Source: an uncultured bacterium
GTDB taxonomy: Bacteria; Actinomycetota; Coriobacteriia; Coriobacteriales; Coriobacteriaceae
Assembly: GCA_905214615.1 (NCBI GenBank)
Contig: CAJMMX010000055.1
Location: forward strand, 1-16,317
Direction: 5' to 3'
DNA: 16,317 nt
How positions within the stretch are numbered: position 1 is the stretch's first letter; every line of letters starts with the position of its first letter. The notes beneath the pieces were generated by a model, which had not been told where the DNA came from, did not search any database, and saw only the letters and a list, made by a program, of their open reading frames with translations. Made by a program: the position numbers and the translations under genes. Shown here in pieces: positions 14,543 through 16,317 of this stretch.

Positions 14543-15120
14543 TTTTGGCTTCGCAATCACCGCGCCGCATCGAGTTGATGCGCGAAGCGGGCTACGACAT
14601 CCGCGTCATTCCCGCTGACATCGACGAGACTCCTTTTGATGACGAGGCCCCGCTTACGCTTGTCGAGCGCTTAGCTCGCGCTAAGGCTGCCGCCGTTGCC
14701 GCCGAGCACGCCGAGCCCAGTGAGCTGACCATCGCGGCCGACACCATCGTCACCTTCGATGGCAAGATTTTGGGTAAGCCGGCAAACGAGGACGAAGCCC
14801 GCACCATGCTCCACGAGCTCTCGGGGCGCACGCATCAGGTCGCAACCGGCGTCTGCATCGTTAGAGCTGGAGACGCCACAGCCCCGCACGCCGCCGAGAG
14901 CCTGTCGTTTGTCGATGTGACCGACGTGACGTTCTACGAGCTCACCGACGAGCAGATTGAGCGCTACGTCGCCTCGGGCGAGCCCATGGACAAAGCCGGC
15001 GCCTACGGCATCCAGGGCGTCGGCGGGCGCATGCTCGTGCACGATATTTCGGGCGACTTCTACAACGTGGTGGGCCTGCCCATCGCTCGCGTCGCGCGCG
15101 CGATTCAAAAACTATCGTAA
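14539..15120 (+). CDS. maf: Maf nucleoside triphosphate pyrophosphatase (probable dTTPase/UTPase)
   Basis: A 193-aa Maf/Ham1-fold house-cleaning enzyme that hydrolyses nucleotides, including modified pyrimidine triphosphates, to monophosphate and pyrophosphate. Conserved landmarks are LASQSPRRIELM (residues 3-14, substrate loop), catalytic Asp68 in AADTIV, GKILGKP (75-81), SGRTHQVATGV (95-105), GEPMDKAGAYGIQG (147-160) and GDFYNVVGLP (172-181). DKAGAYGIQG is typical of the Bacillus Maf / E. coli YhdE subgroup, which acts on dTTP and UTP; this assignment is by recalled motif. The start overlaps the DJ-1 gene stop (ATGA), so there is no separate ribosome binding site. A hairpin follows 8 bp after the stop codon. 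Confidence 0.93.
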   Translation: MILASQSPRRIELMREAGYDIRVIPADIDETPFDDEAPLTLVERLARAKAAAVAAEHAEPSELTIAADTIVTFDGKILGKPANEDEARTMLHELSGRTHQVATGVCIVRAGDATAPHAAESLSFVDVTDVTFYELTDEQIERYVASGEPMDKAGAYGIQGVGGRMLVHDISGDFYNVVGLPIARVARAIQKLS

Positions 15121-15128
15121 TTGCATCT

Positions 15129-15160
15129 GGCGCTGGGTATCCCCCAGCGCCTACAATTTT
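15129..15160 (+). terminator. Terminator-like hairpin after maf
   Basis: GGCGCTGGG, a 5-nt loop, CCCAGCGCC (9-bp perfect stem), then TACAATTTT. The U tract starts 5 nt late, so termination may be partial. Confidence 0.6.
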
Positions 15161-15181
15161 GGCGTACCGTACGGATCCCGA

Positions 15182-15215
15182 CCGGGCATAAGGCCCGGCG
15201 GAAAACCGATAGGAG
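15182..15215 (+). promoter_or_regulatory. Leader hairpin and ribosome binding site of the P1 peptidase gene
   Basis: CCGGGC/GCCCGG (15182-15198, 5-nt loop) stands 12 nt ahead of a good AGGAG site (15211-15215) that is 6 nt from the ATG at 15222 and fixes that start. Confidence 0.55.
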
Positions 15216-15221
15216 TAAAAC

Positions 15222-16223
15222 ATGGATACACTGCTTGAGGCCATTGACGTTTGCGATGTCGATGGCTTTTGCTTTGGCAACTATACGGACGAGGAGGCCG
15301 GCACCGGTTGCACCGTAATCGTTGCACCCGAGGGCGCCACCGGCGGTGTTGACGTTCGCGGCGGTGCCCCGGCATCGCGCGAGACCGACCTGCTGCGTCC
15401 CGAGAACACCGTGGACAAGGTCCACGCCGTCTGCCTTTCGGGCGGATCGGCCTTTGGTCTGGAGGCCGCAAGCGGCGTCGCCCGCGAGCTCGAGAGCCGC
15501 AGCATCGGCCTTCCCGTCGGCCCCACGCAGGTGCCCATCGTGTGCTCCAGCTGCATCTTCGACCTCGCCTTTGGCGACCCCACCGTACGCCCCGACATCG
15601 AGGCCGGCATCTCCGCCGTGCGCGAGGCGCTTGACAATACCCCCACCACGCTCGAGCAGGGCAATGTAGGTGCCGGCACCGGTGCCACCGTAGGCAAGCT
15701 CATGGGCCCCGCCACCTGCATGAAGGCCGGCCTTGGCGCTGCCGCCGTGGCGCTCGGTCCCGTTAAGGTAGGCGCCGTGGTCTCGGTCAACGCCTGCGGC
15801 AATGTCGTCGACCCCTTCACCGGCGAATGGGTCGCTGGCATGCGCGCTGCAGCAGATAGCGACCAGATCGTCGACATGGAGCTCGCAGCCTTTGCCGCCG
15901 CCGGCTCTATGCAAATGCCACTCGACCGCACCAACACCACCATCAGCTGCATCGTCACCAACGTTGAGCTCACCAAGGCTCAGGCCACCAAGGTCTCCCA
16001 GATGGCCGCAGACGCCTATGCGCACGCCATCCGCCCCACGCACACCACCAACGACGGCGACACCATCTACACCCTCGCCAGCGGCAAGCTAGACGCTCAG
16101 ACGAGCGCCGCCGTTCCCCTAGACCTGCTGGGCATGCTCGCCGTAAGGGCCCTACAGACCGCCATCGTAAACGGAGCCAAAACCGCCAAAACCTCCCACG
16201 GCATCCCCGGCGCCGCGAAGTAA
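15222..16223 (+). CDS. P1 family (S58, DmpA-like) aminopeptidase/amidohydrolase
   Basis: A 333-aa member of the DmpA/P1 peptidase family, Ntn-type hydrolases that cleave themselves into two chains and release N-terminal amino acids or act on beta-peptides. Family motifs are GFCFGNYTDEEAGTGCTVIV (15-34), AVCLSGGSAFGLEAASGV (69-86), GNVGAGTGATVGK (147-159), KVGAVVSVNACGNVVDP (182-198), the cleavage region RTNTTISCIVTN (236-247) and the GDTIYTLASG end (279-288). Aligning TTISCIVTN with the SII strand of DmpA puts self-cleavage at Asn238-Thr239, with Thr239 as nucleophile instead of Ser. No signal peptide is seen. The start is fixed by AGGAG at 15211. The physiological substrate is unknown. It is monocistronic, with a terminator at 16291. 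Confidence 0.93.
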   Translation: MDTLLEAIDVCDVDGFCFGNYTDEEAGTGCTVIVAPEGATGGVDVRGGAPASRETDLLRPENTVDKVHAVCLSGGSAFGLEAASGVARELESRSIGLPVGPTQVPIVCSSCIFDLAFGDPTVRPDIEAGISAVREALDNTPTTLEQGNVGAGTGATVGKLMGPATCMKAGLGAAAVALGPVKVGAVVSVNACGNVVDPFTGEWVAGMRAAADSDQIVDMELAAFAAAGSMQMPLDRTNTTISCIVTNVELTKAQATKVSQMAADAYAHAIRPTHTTNDGDTIYTLASGKLDAQTSAAVPLDLLGMLAVRALQTAIVNGAKTAKTSHGIPGAAK

Positions 16224-16290
16224 CTTCACTCGACCGTCGGTCGGAGGCGGGCGGGCGTTACGTTTGCTGCTCTACAGTCCTATGCAAGAC

Positions 16291-16317
16291 GAAGGCCACA
16301 TTAAGTGGCCTTCTTTG
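16291..16317 (+). terminator. Rho-independent terminator, cut by the window edge
   Basis: GAAGGCCAC, loop ATTAA, GTGGCCTTC (9-bp stem), then TTTG at the last base of the window. It lies 67 bp after the P1 peptidase stop. It could also serve a gene arriving from the right, but the U tract is better on the plus strand. Confidence 0.75.

Noticed and set aside
1..16317. CRISPR arrays, tRNA or rRNA genes, insertion sequences, prophage genes
   Set aside because: No regularly spaced repeats, no cloverleaf-like or rRNA-like sequence, and no transposase or phage proteins were seen; xerD is the housekeeping recombinase next to pyrG, not an integrase of a mobile element.

Overview
The window is about 16.3 kb of GC-rich bacterial chromosome. 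It carries twelve protein genes, no rRNA, tRNA or CRISPR that I can see, and no insertion sequence. Gene content, high GC with strong C/G third positions, and the order of genes (CTP synthase followed by a Xer recombinase; an arginine deiminase cluster with a YfcC-type carrier; a DUF1846 protein) suggest an anaerobic gut actinobacterium of the Coriobacteriia, most likely Collinsella. That placement is inference from recalled gene families, not from a database search.

Left part (1-4939, all on the minus strand). xerD follows pyrG with a 2-bp gap, so they are probably one transcript; a good sigma-A-like promoter lies ahead of pyrG. Upstream of these comes a small winged-helix regulator ending in a strong intrinsic terminator, then a DUF1846/UPF0371 protein that also has its own terminator and a perfect TATAAT box.

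Middle (4940-9517, minus strand). A 604-bp non-coding stretch (4940-5543) is packed with inverted repeats and holds a degenerate ~73-bp tandem duplication; it is the least explained DNA in the window. It is followed by the arginine deiminase pathway, transcribed arcA (arginine deiminase), argF/arcB (ornithine carbamoyltransferase), then a YfcC-family membrane carrier. Hairpins of different strength separate the three genes. Carbamate kinase, the ATP-making step, is not in the cluster.

Right part (10076-16223, plus strand). Divergent from arcA across an AT-rich 558-bp gap is ppk1, a polyphosphate kinase with an unusual Pro/Ala/Glu-rich C-terminal tail, ending in a strong terminator. Then come rlmD (23S rRNA m5U methyltransferase with an Fe-S cluster), a DJ-1/PfpI-family protein overlapping a Maf nucleotide pyrophosphatase by ATGA, and a P1-family (DmpA-like) self-processing aminopeptidase followed by a terminator that the window edge cuts.

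Most of the window is ordinary housekeeping and energy metabolism. I found no convincing new multi-gene system. The observations most worth checking are the repeat-rich element between yfcC and the DUF1846 gene, the PPK1 tail, and the repeated 17-bp motif upstream of arcA.
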